Below are positions 16,458-25,598 of a stretch of 39,267 nucleotides of DNA, piece after piece. Origin of the DNA: a candidate division KSB1 bacterium (lineage in GTDB: Bacteria; Zhuqueibacterota; JdFR-76; DREG01); the NCBI GenBank assembly GCA_022566355.1, contig JADFJB010000027.1:1-39267 (forward strand). Reading direction: 5' to 3'. The notes under the pieces were generated by a model. It had not been told where the DNA came from. It was given only the letters and a program-made list of their open reading frames with translations, and did no database searches. The position numbers were made by a program, and so were the translations under genes. Within the stretch, counting starts at the first letter, position 1, and every line of letters begins with the position of its first letter.

Positions 16458-18284
16458 TTATTCTACTGTTACACTTTTGGCTAAGTTTCTTGGCTGGTCA
16501 ACATTGCATCCGCGTAAAATTGCAATATGATAAGCCAATAATTGTAAAGGAATGATTGTTAATAAGGGAGATAGAAAATCTAAAGTAGCAGGAACATAAA
16601 TCACATGATCTACTAATTTAGCTATATCTTTATCACCTTCTGTCGCTACAGCAATTACTCTGCCACGTCGTGCTTTCACCTCTTGGATATTACTTAATAT
16701 CTTTTCGTAGCTTTTATCTTTATTGGCTAAAAAAACGACTGGCATATTTTCATCTATCAATGCAATGGGGCCATGCTTCATTTCAGCGGCTGGATATCCT
16801 TCAGCATGAATATAGGATATCTCTTTTAACTTTAATGCACCTTCCAATGCAACGGGAAAATTATGGCCTCTGCCAAGATAAAGAAAATTTCTTGATTCGT
16901 GATATAAATTTGCCAACTCTTGTATTTGTTCATTTGCATCAAGGATTTTTTGAATCTTGTCAGGAATAGATTGCAATTCTCGTATTATGTCCTGTCCCTC
17001 TCGCCTGCTCATCCATTTCTTGCGAGCCAAAAGTAAAGCAATGAGTGTTATGACTGTTACCTGGGCAGTAAAAGCCTTTGTAGAAGCAACTCCAATTTCC
17101 GGTCCCACATGAAGATAAACGCCGGCAACGGTTTCTCTTGCGATGCTACTGCCGACTACATTACAAATTCCATAAACCGGATAGCGTAATTTTTTTACTT
17201 CACGTACTGCAGCTAGTGTATCCGCAGTTTCTCCGGATTGACTGATTGCCAAAACGATCGTTTCATGATCAAGAACCGGATGCCTATACCGAAATTCTGA
17301 GGCATAGTCTACTTCAACCGGTATTCGCCAGAATTCCTCAAAAATATATTCACCGATCAGGCTGGAATGCCAGCTGGTTCCACACGCTGTAATTATAAAT
17401 CTGCTTGCTTTCAATAATTGATCGATCCTACTTTCTAAACCGCCTAAACGAACATTACCTTCTTCCGGTATTAATCTTCCTCGCATTGAATTGGCAATAG
17501 TTTCCGGTTGATCAAAGATTTCTTTAAGCATAAAATGTTCAAAGCCACCTTTTTCGACTGATTCAAGATCAAATGAAACTTTTTCTACATATTTTTCTAC
17601 AGGCTGATCTCCAATTGTTTTGGTTGTAAAGGATTTAGAATGAAGGATTGCTAACTCTCCATCGTCAAGGTATACAACATCCCGAGTATAATTAATAATA
17701 GCAGTTGCATCCGAAGCCGCAAAATTCTCATCCTTCCCAATTCCGATTAGTAAAGGACTGCCATTTCTAGCAGCAACTATGCAATCAGGCTCATCTTTTG
17801 AAATGACAAGGATACCATAAGTCCCCTCAATTTCAGCCAATGCATAACGAATAGCTTTTTCAAAATTATCAACATAAAACGCTTCAATCAAATGGCAAAG
17901 AACTTCCGTATCTGTCTCAGTAGTAAAAATATGGCCACTCTTTTCTAATTCAGTTTTGATTGAAGAATAATTTTCAATAATTCCATTATGGATGAGAGCA
18001 ATTCGTTGGTTGCAGTCCGAATGTGGGTGTGCATTTATTTTATTCGGTGCACCATGGGTTGCCCAACGGGTATGTCCAATACCAAGATTACCTGAAAGCT
18101 CAACTGATTGTATTTCATCTTCAAGTTCCGCAATTTTCCCGGAACGTTTTGCCACTTGAATATGAGAATCAGTTTGTACGGCTATGCCAGCTGAATCATA
18201 TCCACGGTATTCCAGTCTTTTTAAACCTTCCATGATAACTGGAACCGCTTGCCTTTTACCAATATAGCCGATTATTCCACACAT
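16458..18284 (-). CDS. glmS: Glutamine-fructose-6-phosphate aminotransferase (isomerising)
   Basis: Makes glucosamine-6-phosphate from fructose-6-phosphate and glutamine, the entry to UDP-GlcNAc for peptidoglycan and lipid A. The N-terminal class-II amidotransferase has the nucleophile Cys directly after the start Met (MCGIIGYIG), with GHTRWATHG and HNGIIENY. Two SIS sugar-isomerase domains follow (TACGTSWHSSL, SQSGETADTLA, GVASTKAFTAQ, AEGYPAAEMKHGPIAL), and the protein ends in the usual NLAKSVTVE. Length 608 is standard. The 193 bp upstream, between it and guaA, contain no recognisable glmS ribozyme or other structured leader. Supplying this precursor fits the envelope genes downstream. Confidence 0.98.
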   Translation of the reverse strand: MCGIIGYIGKRQAVPVIMEGLKRLEYRGYDSAGIAVQTDSHIQVAKRSGKIAELEDEIQSVELSGNLGIGHTRWATHGAPNKINAHPHSDCNQRIALIHNGIIENYSSIKTELEKSGHIFTTETDTEVLCHLIEAFYVDNFEKAIRYALAEIEGTYGILVISKDEPDCIVAARNGSPLLIGIGKDENFAASDATAIINYTRDVVYLDDGELAILHSKSFTTKTIGDQPVEKYVEKVSFDLESVEKGGFEHFMLKEIFDQPETIANSMRGRLIPEEGNVRLGGLESRIDQLLKASRFIITACGTSWHSSLIGEYIFEEFWRIPVEVDYASEFRYRHPVLDHETIVLAISQSGETADTLAAVREVKKLRYPVYGICNVVGSSIARETVAGVYLHVGPEIGVASTKAFTAQVTVITLIALLLARKKWMSRREGQDIIRELQSIPDKIQKILDANEQIQELANLYHESRNFLYLGRGHNFPVALEGALKLKEISYIHAEGYPAAEMKHGPIALIDENMPVVFLANKDKSYEKILSNIQEVKARRGRVIAVATEGDKDIAKLVDHVIYVPATLDFLSPLLTIIPLQLLAYHIAILRGCNVDQPRNLAKSVTVE

Positions 18285-18477
18285 CTTAAGCCACTAAATT
18301 TAAATAATTAATAACCTAATGGAAAGTGCATATTTATTATTTCGATTAAAACCGGTAATTCCTTAATGATAAAGAGTGATAACATTTTAATTTTTCATTA
18401 GCTTGATTTGTAAAATTAAAGAGAAAAACAATGAAATTCAAACTTATACACAATGCTTCAAATGTTTTATAAACCAG

Positions 18478-20025
18478 TTATTCCCATTCAATTGTACTTG
18501 GAGGTTTAGAACTGATATCATAAACCACTCTGTTAACTCCCTTTACTTCATTAACAATTCTAGTAGATACTTTTGCCAACAGTTTAGTGGGAATTTCTGC
18601 CCAATCAGCTGTCATGCCATCAACGCTAGTCACTGCCCGTAAAGCTATGACATTTTCATAAGTCCTTTCATCACCCATAACCCCGACGGAACGTACGGGT
18701 AACAATACTGCAAATGCCTGCCATACATTGTTATAGTATCCAAATGATTTTAACTCATCAATGAAAATTTTATCAGCACGCCTTACAATAACAAGTTTCT
18801 CATCGGTAATATCACCAATAATTCGTACCGCTAATCCGGGCCCCGGGAACGGATGTCGATTTAATAACTCATCGGGTATATTTAGAAACTTACCGATTCG
18901 CCGAACTTCATCTTTAAAGAGCTCACGCAATGGTTCCAGCAATTCCAAATTCATAGTTTCAGGGAGGCCACCTACATTGTGATGAGATTTTATTGTGGCT
19001 GATGGCCCAACACTAGACTGGCTTTCAATCACGTCCGGATATAAAGTACCCTGTGCTAAAAATTGTATACCTTTAAATTTCCGTGCTTCATGTTCAAAGA
19101 GATAAATAAAAGTTTCACCAATGATTTTTCTTTTTTCTTCCGGATCAAATACATTTCTCAGTCTTTGTAAAAATATTTCAGTCCCATCTACACAATTCAG
19201 TGGAATTTTCAATTTACTATCAAACATATGTATTACTTGTTCTGCTTCATTCTCTCGCAACAAGCCATTATCAATAATAATTGCTACCAGTTGGTTACCA
19301 ATGGCCCTGTGGAGAAGCTCGGCAAGAACAGTCGAATCTACACCGCCACTTACTCCGCATATTACCTTTGAAGATCCAACAACCGTTCTTATTTTTTCTA
19401 GCGTCGTATGTAAAAATGATTCCGAAGTCCATCCTTTATTTAAATTACAAATATTAAATAGGAAATTTGAGATGATCTTTTTTCCATTGTGAGTATGAGC
19501 TACTTCAGGATGAAATTGAATTCCAAATAATTTCCGATCAAAATGCTTGATGGCAGTAATGGGTGAATTATTTGTATGAGCAATTATTTCAAAACCCTTT
19601 GGGAGTTGGGTTAGTTTGTCTCCATGACTCATCCAAACAGTATTATTGCCAGGGATGGAATGGAACAATTCATTTTCTCGGGTAAAATGCAATTGTGCCG
19701 GGCCATATTCCCGTTGTGTTGATGGATCAACTTTACCACCTAATTGCTTAGCCATTATTTGCAGCCCATAACAAATCCCTAAAACAGGTAAACCTAGGTT
19801 AAAAATATTGGGATCGGAAATTGGAGCATTATCTTCATAGACTGAAGACGGCCCTCCCGATAGAATAATTGCTCCAGGTGGGTTTTTCTTTATATCAGCA
19901 ATCGAGAAACTGTATGGCTTTATTTCCGAATATATCTCACATTCTCTAACCCTTCTCGCAATAAGTTGAGTATATTGCGAACCATAATCTAATACAAGAA
20001 CCCAACCATTCGTTTGTTTAGACAT
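18478..20025 (-). CDS. guaA: GMP synthase (glutamine-hydrolysing)
   Basis: Final step of GMP synthesis from XMP, ATP and glutamine. The class-I glutamine amidotransferase domain (about 1-200) has [10 protein letters not shown], the nucleophile in GICYGLQ (C85) and the HPEVAHT histidine. The ATP pyrophosphatase domain has the P-loop [12 protein letters not shown]. The dimerisation domain has [12 protein letters not shown] and ends KPPSTIEWE. Length 515 is standard. The ATG at 20025 directly abuts the stop codon of surE, so the two are translationally linked. All active-site motifs look intact. Confidence 0.98.
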   Translation of the reverse strand: MSKQTNGWVLVLDYGSQYTQLIARRVRECEIYSEIKPYSFSIADIKKNPPGAIILSGGPSSVYEDNAPISDPNIFNLGLPVLGICYGLQIMAKQLGGKVDPSTQREYGPAQLHFTRENELFHSIPGNNTVWMSHGDKLTQLPKGFEIIAHTNNSPITAIKHFDRKLFGIQFHPEVAHTHNGKKIISNFLFNICNLNKGWTSESFLHTTLEKIRTVVGSSKVICGVSGGVDSTVLAELLHRAIGNQLVAIIIDNGLLRENEAEQVIHMFDSKLKIPLNCVDGTEIFLQRLRNVFDPEEKRKIIGETFIYLFEHEARKFKGIQFLAQGTLYPDVIESQSSVGPSATIKSHHNVGGLPETMNLELLEPLRELFKDEVRRIGKFLNIPDELLNRHPFPGPGLAVRIIGDITDEKLVIVRRADKIFIDELKSFGYYNNVWQAFAVLLPVRSVGVMGDERTYENVIALRAVTSVDGMTADWAEIPTKLLAKVSTRIVNEVKGVNRVVYDISSKPPSTIEWE

Positions 20026-20814
20026 TTAAGAAAATTCGAAGTCCCACGATCTCAGTTCATCAAGCGATTCATAATGAGTCAAATCATAATGAATAGGTGT
20101 AATTGATATCTTGTTATTTAAAATTGCAATATCATCTGCATCGGGTGGTTCCTGATCCAGGTTCACTTTTTGACCCGTTAGCCAATAGTATGTTTTTTTA
20201 TGGGGATCTACCCTCATGTCAAAATTTTCACGATACATCGCCATACCCTGGCGAGTAATTTCTATACCCTTAATTTGATCTTCCGGAATTGCTGGAATAT
20301 TGACATTTAAGTAAGTTGCCGGCCGCATTCCATTATTCAAAACTTTTAATGCTAATTTTCCGGCAAACTTTGCAGCGAATGAAAAATCTGCAGGCTCATA
20401 TGTTGCCAGGGAGAAGGCAATAGAAGGGACACCCAAAATTGTTCCTTCCGTTGCTGCTGAAACAGTTCCGGAATAAAGAACATTAATCCCAGTATTGGAG
20501 CCGTGATTAATTCCCGATACGACTAGATCCGGTTTTCGCTCTTTTAATAATGCCCAATATGCTATTTTTACGCAATCAGCAGGAGTACCACTAACTCCGA
20601 AACCAAAAAATTCGCCGTTTTTATCGCATTTTGTAACTCTAAGAGGCGACAGCAAAGTAATGGCATGGCCAACAGCGCTTTGCTCACTTAAGGGAGCCAC
20701 AACAATAACCTCGCCAATATTTTTCATTTCTTCGGCTAATGAGGCGATCCCCGAAGCATAAATACCATCATCATTTACAACCAATATAAAAGGAGGTTTT
20801 GTTTTATTTTGCAT
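20026..20814 (-). CDS. surE: 5'/3'-nucleotidase SurE
   Basis: Metal-dependent nucleotidase/exopolyphosphatase linked to stationary-phase survival. The N-terminal metal-binding block ILVVNDDGIYASG (D15, D16) is present, followed by VVAPLSEQSAVGHA with the metal-ligand serine region, SGTPADCVK, and SGINHGSNTG with a metal-binding asparagine. GTVSAATEGTILG is also typical. Length 262 is normal. Its start lies inside the last codons of accD (11 bp overlap) and its end touches guaA. Confidence 0.97.
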   Translation of the reverse strand: MQNKTKPPFILVVNDDGIYASGIASLAEEMKNIGEVIVVAPLSEQSAVGHAITLLSPLRVTKCDKNGEFFGFGVSGTPADCVKIAYWALLKERKPDLVVSGINHGSNTGINVLYSGTVSAATEGTILGVPSIAFSLATYEPADFSFAAKFAGKLALKVLNNGMRPATYLNVNIPAIPEDQIKGIEITRQGMAMYRENFDMRVDPHKKTYYWLTGQKVNLDQEPPDADDIAILNNKISITPIHYDLTHYESLDELRSWDFEFS

Positions 20815-21661
20815 AAGAGTTAGCGTTCCAAAGAATTCGAATGATCTGACTAATTTTTTCTTTTAATTCTACCCTCGGAACAATTGCATCAACAAAACCA
20901 TGCTTAAGTTGAAATTCAGCTCTCTGAAATCCCTCAGGTAAATCTTCACCTATCGTTTGTTTAATAACTCTTGGACCTGCAAATCCGATTAATGCACCGG
21001 GTTCTGCAAGTATAATATCACCTAACATAGCATAACTTGCGGTTACACCACCGGTAGTTGGATTTGTTAAAACCGAAATGAAGAGACCGCCACTGTCAGA
21101 ATATCTAGCCAACAAAGCTGATGTTTTGGCCATTTGCATAAGGGATAAAGCCCCTTCCATCATTCTTGCGCCACCGGATGCTGAAATAATTATAAGTGGC
21201 CATTTTTCCCGGTAAGCAAGCTCAATAGCTCGTGCAATTTTTTCTCCGACAACACTCCCCATACTTCCACCAATAAAAGCAAAATCCATTACCGAAATAA
21301 TTACCGGAATTCCATCAATCTTCCCACGTCCGGATCTTACGGCTTCATTTAGCCCGGATTTCTTAGCATGATCTCGTAATTGATCTGCATATTTCTTTGC
21401 TCCCTTGAATTTTAAGGGATCAACGGAGGAAATTTTTTCGTCAAACTCACTAAAGGAACCTTCATCAAGAAGCATTGAAAAATATTGATGACTTCGAATT
21501 TTGAAATGAAGATCACACTTTGAGCAAACATACAAATTCCGTTCCAACTCCTTTCGATAGAGAATTTCACTACATTGATCACATCGAATCCATAAACCAT
21601 CGGGAATATGTTTTTTTTCGGTGGTTATTACACCTTTTTCTTTTCTTTTAAACCAAGACAT
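20804..21661 (-). CDS. accD: Acetyl-CoA carboxylase carboxyltransferase subunit beta
   Basis: Beta subunit of the carboxyltransferase that makes malonyl-CoA for fatty-acid synthesis, working with AccA (not in this window). The N-terminal four-cysteine zinc ribbon is complete (C27, C30, C46, C49). The crotonase-fold carboxyltransferase domain has the blocks MDFAFIGGSMGSVVGEK, ISASGGARMMEG, TNPTTGGVTASYA and GFAGPRVIKQTI. Length 285 is normal. It sits 17 bp after rimI and overlaps surE. Malonyl-CoA ultimately supplies the hydroxyacyl chains used by LpxA, LpxD and FabZ, encoded downstream. Confidence 0.98.
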   Translation of the reverse strand: MSWFKRKEKGVITTEKKHIPDGLWIRCDQCSEILYRKELERNLYVCSKCDLHFKIRSHQYFSMLLDEGSFSEFDEKISSVDPLKFKGAKKYADQLRDHAKKSGLNEAVRSGRGKIDGIPVIISVMDFAFIGGSMGSVVGEKIARAIELAYREKWPLIIISASGGARMMEGALSLMQMAKTSALLARYSDSGGLFISVLTNPTTGGVTASYAMLGDIILAEPGALIGFAGPRVIKQTIGEDLPEGFQRAEFQLKHGFVDAIVPRVELKEKISQIIRILWNANSYAK

Positions 21662-21678
21662 CTAAGCTCCAAATTCGA

Positions 21679-22209
21679 TCAAAACGATGCAACTTCAAAA
21701 TTTGAATCATGAGTGTGTGGTAAATATCTTTGCATAACAATCGCATTTTCACCGTTTCGATAGTATTTTCTTCTTACACCAATTTCTTCAAAACCAAATT
21801 TTTTATATAAATTAATTGCCGCTAAATTTTTTTCTCGTACTTCCAGGAATGCTCTAATTAATTTTCGCTTCAATCCTTCCTCAAAAATAACATTCATAAA
21901 CAAACTGGCTAGTCCTAAATTGCGATATTGAGGATCAATCGCAATATTTGCTAGATGTAATTCATCCTGGATAAACCATGTTACCGCAAAACCTATTACC
22001 TTTGTCTCTAATTCCATTACTAAAGTATAGCTCACTTTGTTTTCCATAACTTCGTGACAAAAATGTGAAAAAGTCCAGGGATCAGGATAAATCTGACATT
22101 CAAGCTTATGTACTTCTTCAAGGTCTGCTATAGTCATTTTTCTAATTACAATCTCGCAGCCATTTGGTAATTTATACCGATTGCCAATACCATTGTTTGT
22201 GTTTGTCAT
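21679..22209 (-). CDS. rimI: GNAT N-acetyltransferase, RimI-like
   Basis: A GCN5-type acetyltransferase of 176 residues, most like RimI, which acetylates the N-terminus of ribosomal protein S18. Features are the N-terminal RKMTIADLEEVHKLE block, PWTFSHF (family PW motif), LHLANIAIDPQYRNLGLAS with an acetyl-CoA pyrophosphate loop, and ALEVRE-like FLEVREKNLAAINLYKKFGFEEIGVRRKYY. The neighbours tsaB and tsaE commonly accompany rimI in bacteria, which supports the name. About 15 extra residues at each end distinguish it from the shortest family members. The protein target is inferred from family and context. Confidence 0.88.
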   Translation of the reverse strand: MTNTNNGIGNRYKLPNGCEIVIRKMTIADLEEVHKLECQIYPDPWTFSHFCHEVMENKVSYTLVMELETKVIGFAVTWFIQDELHLANIAIDPQYRNLGLASLFMNVIFEEGLKRKLIRAFLEVREKNLAAINLYKKFGFEEIGVRRKYYRNGENAIVMQRYLPHTHDSNFEVASF

Positions 22210-22218
22210 TTTTTTAAA

Positions 22219-22887
22219 CTAATTCTTAATCGGAAAATCATGCATATAATAAGGTGTAACATGTTGAATATCTTCTTTTATCCCTTGTTTTAGATTCAGC
22301 TCACCCAACAATGCAATCCATCGTGCTTCGGGAAAACTATTCGATAAAACGTAATCTCTTCCATTATTCATCAAAGAGGATAGCTTATCCTTATCTTCTT
22401 TTCTTAATAGCCCAACAAAATAGACGGGTTGCTTCAAATCCTTCACAATATCATCCAAAGTATTCGTAAAATATTCACTTTGTCTTTCAACCTTTGAATT
22501 TGACAACGTAAAAAATGCATAAAAATATTCATTACTGCGAAATCGAATCAACGGACAAATTAATTTATTTTGATTTCTTCCATGTTGCGCTAATGCATCC
22601 AGACTATTCACGACCGTTAATGGTTTTTCCCAGCAAAAAGCCAACGACTTTGCGATACTCAGGCTGATTCTTAATCCCGTATAAGAACCGGGACCGATTG
22701 AAACTGAAATCCCATCCAGTTCTCTTCCATTCACATTTGCTGACTTTAATATATAATCCATCAATTGGATGAGATTATTCTTTTTTGATTTAGCTTGGTT
22801 AATAAGGAATTGCCCTTTTAATTCACCGTTTTGTGTAACTGCCACAGAATTCATAAAAGTAGATGCTTCCAAACCTAAAACAAGCAT
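22219..22887 (-). CDS. tsaB: tRNA threonylcarbamoyladenosine synthesis protein TsaB
   Basis: Partner of TsaD and TsaE in making t6A at position 37 of ANN-decoding tRNAs. The N-terminal ASKHA fold begins LVLGLEASTFMNSVAV and contains the hallmark GPGSYTGLRISLSIAKSLAF. The C-terminal half is variable, as usual for TsaB. The ATG at 22887 is chosen because it gives the family-like start; the frame also opens with a TTG at 22920, but no ribosome-binding site supports it. It lies between tsaE (69 bp away) and rimI (9 bp). TsaB and TsaE being adjacent strengthens both calls. Confidence 0.94.
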   Translation of the reverse strand: MLVLGLEASTFMNSVAVTQNGELKGQFLINQAKSKKNNLIQLMDYILKSANVNGRELDGISVSIGPGSYTGLRISLSIAKSLAFCWEKPLTVVNSLDALAQHGRNQNKLICPLIRFRSNEYFYAFFTLSNSKVERQSEYFTNTLDDIVKDLKQPVYFVGLLRKEDKDKLSSLMNNGRDYVLSNSFPEARWIALLGELNLKQGIKEDIQHVTPYYMHDFPIKN

Positions 22888-22956
22888 GACTGATTTTCGA
22901 AATTTTAATTCCAAAAACAATAAAAACTGTGCATAAAAGTTTTTGAAAAATAATCG

Positions 22957-23487
22957 CTAATCTTTTTCATCTACATTATAATCGTGATATTTTCTCAATG
23001 GAATATCAATTATTTGATCGGAGATAATTTCAATTTTACGCTCATTCACTTTCATACTTTTTTCGTATTCTAAATTAATTTTTATTGCCTGGTCAGGTAT
23101 TTGATCCATTATTCGATCCGGCCACTCAATTATAGAAAGTCCATCGTTATAAAAATATTCATCCAAGCCTAAATCAATCAAATCAGAATTTGATGTCAAC
23201 CGATAAAAATCAAAATGATAAATTACAAGTTCGCCTGAATATAAATTCATAATTGTGTATGTGGGGCTAGTTATAGGCTCGAAAACCCCCAAACCCTGGC
23301 TGATACCCCTCACCATTGTAGTTTTACCGCTGCCTATATTTCCAAACAATGCAACGATCATTCCTTTTTTAAGCTGTTTTGCCAGTATTTGTCCAACATG
23401 AAGGGTTTCATCTACTGAACGACTTTTTAAGCAGATTTTATTCTTTGAGGGTAATTTTATTTCCCCCAAATTTAAATTCAAAACCAT
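22957..23487 (-). CDS. tsaE: tRNA threonylcarbamoyladenosine synthesis ATPase TsaE
   Basis: P-loop ATPase that resets the TsaB-TsaD complex in t6A synthesis. Walker A is GNIGSGKT at residues 49-56. SPTYTIMNLY, HFDFYRL and SIIEWPDR are the characteristic family motifs, in the usual order. At 176 residues it is slightly longer than typical because of an N-terminal extension of about 20 residues. Its ATG follows the porX stop codon with no gap, so translation may depend on porX. Confidence 0.95.
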   Translation of the reverse strand: MVLNLNLGEIKLPSKNKICLKSRSVDETLHVGQILAKQLKKGMIVALFGNIGSGKTTMVRGISQGLGVFEPITSPTYTIMNLYSGELVIYHFDFYRLTSNSDLIDLGLDEYFYNDGLSIIEWPDRIMDQIPDQAIKINLEYEKSMKVNERKIEIISDQIIDIPLRKYHDYNVDEKD

Positions 23488-25050
23488 TTATTTTGGATCC
23501 AATTTAAGGACAGGCAGAATTATTTCCTCCATCGAAACACCACCATGTTGAAAGCTGTCTTTGTAATAATTCAAATATTTATGGTAATTTGTAGGGTAAA
23601 CAAAATAATAATCTTCTCTTGCAATTATATAATGAACATTAACACCCCTAGCAGGCAATTTATAATCCTTTGGATTTTTTACCATGATTGCATGTTTAGA
23701 ATCACACTTAATATTTCTGCCAAATTTGTACCGTAAATTTGTTGATGTTTCACGATCACCAATAACTTTAGCACCTCTCATGCTGCGAATACTTCCATGA
23801 TCCGATGTCATCACCACAGTAACATCTTCTTGGGCCAACAGCCTCAAAACTCTGAATAAAAAAGAATGGGTAAACCATGAGCGGGTTAAGGATCGAAATG
23901 CAGCTTCATCAGGTACGATTTCTTTAAGAATATCAGATGTACTGCGGTTATGCGCAAAAATATCTACGATATTGACGACAACAGAGAGTAAAGGCGACTG
24001 TAAATAAGAGGCTAGATTTTTCTCCAGGTTTTTACCCTCCTGGCTGTCTAAAATTTTGATGTACTTGGGTTCCGGTTTTAAATCCAAACCTTTCGATTTT
24101 AGTTGTAAGTCTAACAACTGCCTTTCATATCTATTCCGACTAAAATCATCTTCACTTCCATTTGTCCATAAATCTTTGTATTTACTTTCAACTTCACTGG
24201 GAAAAAGCCCACTAAAAATTGCATTCCTGGAATATGGTGTTGCTGTGGGAAGTATTGAATAATAATAATCTTTTCTAATATGAAAATATGGAAAAAGTAA
24301 TGATTCGATCGCCAGCCATTGGTCCAATCGCATATTATCAATTATGATAAAAACTATTTTCTTCCCTCCTTCAATTAAAGGAATAATATGTTTGCTAACT
24401 ATTTGGTGTGATAAAACCGGGGCATCGCTGCTGCCATTGACCCATTGTATATAGTTCGCTTCAAAGAATCGCCCAAAATCAATGTTACAGGATCTCTTTT
24501 GTTCGAATAGTACTTCCCCAAGACCTAAATCCGGGTGCTGTTCAAGCTCAATCTCCAAACCGACTAACTTTTGGTATACTTCTAGCCAATCTTGCCAGTT
24601 TAAGAAATCCATCATTTTTGTTACGATGGCGTGGAACTCCTGGGTGTAATCTTTTGTAAATCTATCCCCTGTAATTTTTTGTCTTTCAAGTATCTTTTTA
24701 CAAGTCAGAAGAATTTGACTTGGGTTAACCGGTTTTGTCAGGTAATCATCGATTTTACTCCCAATCGCATCTTCCATTAATGATTCTTCTTCATTCTTTG
24801 TAATCATTACTACTGGCAAAGAAGGATTGATTTCTTTTATCTCCACCAAGGCCTCCAAACCGCCTTTGCCACTCATCATTTCATCAAGTAGAACAAGATC
24901 AAAACTCTCTTGATGTAACAATGCAATCGCATCATCTGCGTTGGTCACCGGTGTTACTAAATATCCTTTCTCTTTTAGGAATAAAATGTGAGATCTGAGA
25001 AGTTCAATCTCGTCGTCAACCCAAAGAATTTTTCCTTTTATCAGATCCAT
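23488..25050 (-). CDS. porX: PorX-like response regulator with PglZ domain (type IX secretion regulator)
   Basis: Cytoplasmic two-domain regulator of 520 residues, close to the roughly 520 of PorX, which controls the T9SS in Bacteroidetes. The receiver domain (about 5-125) has the acidic pair WVDDE, the phospho-acceptor D56 in LVLLDEMM and the lysine in YLTKPVNP. A helical linker leads to a PglZ/alkaline-phosphatase-superfamily domain. Its likely metal site comprises the aspartate in IIDNMRLDQW (about 238), a threonine in TATPYSR (about 269-271) and TSDHGS, and it ends near SFQHGGVSMEE. The ATG at 25050 gives the PorX-like start MDLIKGKILWVDDE; a longer TTG start at 25089 is possible. It heads the long minus-strand block. 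A T9SS cargo is encoded at 35036, so the system is plausible here. No PorY kinase is in the window. Confidence 0.9.
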   Translation of the reverse strand: MDLIKGKILWVDDEIELLRSHILFLKEKGYLVTPVTNADDAIALLHQESFDLVLLDEMMSGKGGLEALVEIKEINPSLPVVMITKNEEESLMEDAIGSKIDDYLTKPVNPSQILLTCKKILERQKITGDRFTKDYTQEFHAIVTKMMDFLNWQDWLEVYQKLVGLEIELEQHPDLGLGEVLFEQKRSCNIDFGRFFEANYIQWVNGSSDAPVLSHQIVSKHIIPLIEGGKKIVFIIIDNMRLDQWLAIESLLFPYFHIRKDYYYSILPTATPYSRNAIFSGLFPSEVESKYKDLWTNGSEDDFSRNRYERQLLDLQLKSKGLDLKPEPKYIKILDSQEGKNLEKNLASYLQSPLLSVVVNIVDIFAHNRSTSDILKEIVPDEAAFRSLTRSWFTHSFLFRVLRLLAQEDVTVVMTSDHGSIRSMRGAKVIGDRETSTNLRYKFGRNIKCDSKHAIMVKNPKDYKLPARGVNVHYIIAREDYYFVYPTNYHKYLNYYKDSFQHGGVSMEEIILPVLKLDPK

Positions 25051-25179
25051 AATTCTAAAATAACCCAGTAAGTGTTTACTCCTAGCCAATATCTCAATTA
25101 TTGAAGTCCTATGTTAATAAAATTCTGCAGCATTTTCAATACTTTCTAACTTTCACACAAACATAAAATGTTGCACAAC

Positions 25180-25208
25180 TTTATAATTATTTTATACTTA
25201 TAAATCAA
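25180..25208 (-). promoter_or_regulatory. Possible sigma70-like promoter for the porX block
   Basis: On the minus strand TTGATT (25208-25203) and TATAAA (25185-25180) are separated by 17 bp, a good match to the -35/-10 consensus. It would start transcription near 25173, about 120 bases ahead of the porX start. In such AT-rich DNA chance matches are common, so this is only a candidate. Confidence 0.35.
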
Positions 25209-25382
25209 TCTTTCTAACTATTTTATCGGTGGCATACTAAACTTGAATGATTCTTGATATTCTTTTTTGATCGTTGTAATATTTAGTTAGTGATTTTGGT
25301 TTTTTCAGACTTCCAACAACAATGAGTTTTATACAATAACCAATGGAGACGGACATAAAATTTTGAGAAAATTGAAGTTTTT

Positions 25383-25565
25383 ACTAACCTGGATAATTCA
25401 TAGCCACCAAGACTCAAAGACACAAAGCTTTAAAAAATAAAGGTTAAGAAAGATTGATTTTTTATATTGACCGAAAATTTATTCATAGTAATCTTATTTA
25501 TAACTTTAATATTTTTAGTGACTTAGTGTCTTTGTGGCAAGAATTCATGAATAGTGCAGGCTAAT
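25383..25565. repeat. MITE-like inverted-repeat element, copy 1
   Basis: About 183 bp with imperfect inverted ends. The left end reads ACTAACCTGGATAATTCATA and the right end, reversed and complemented, ATTAGCCTGCACTATTCATG (14 of 20 match). Just inside, a second inverted pair continues the arms: GCCACCAAGACTCAAAG (from 25403) against GCCACAAAGACACTAAG (complement of 25522-25538), 14 of 17. The inner motif is a short AAAGACAC-type repeat. The outer ends are shared with copy 2 at 34598-34778, which has a different core but nearly the same length. It has no coding capacity. It ends 33 bp before the next start codon and could influence both divergent genes. Confidence 0.65.
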
Positions 25566-25598
25566 TATCCAAATACTATTTTTCTCGTAAAGGAGATT

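Larger units (their letters stand above)
25051..25598. other. Divergent intergenic region between porX and the PEP-binding gene
   Basis: A 548 bp AT-rich gap without a credible gene. Its right third is the inverted-repeat element at 25383-25565. The left part holds a possible promoter for the minus-strand block (25180-25208). The stretch 25210-25382 shows no gene or structure that I can recognise. Confidence 0.7.

Noticed and set aside
16458-18284. Separate amidotransferase and isomerase genes
   Set aside because: The frame is continuous through all GlmS domains with standard length, so it is one gene.
18285-18477. Possible glmS ribozyme or riboswitch upstream of glmS
   Set aside because: No recognisable conserved core or pseudoknot sequence is visible in the 193 bp; the stretch is AT-rich and unstructured by eye.
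25383-25565. CRISPR array, because of the repeated AAAGACAC motif
   Set aside because: There are no regularly spaced repeats of 25-40 bp and no cas genes; the pattern is an inverted repeat.
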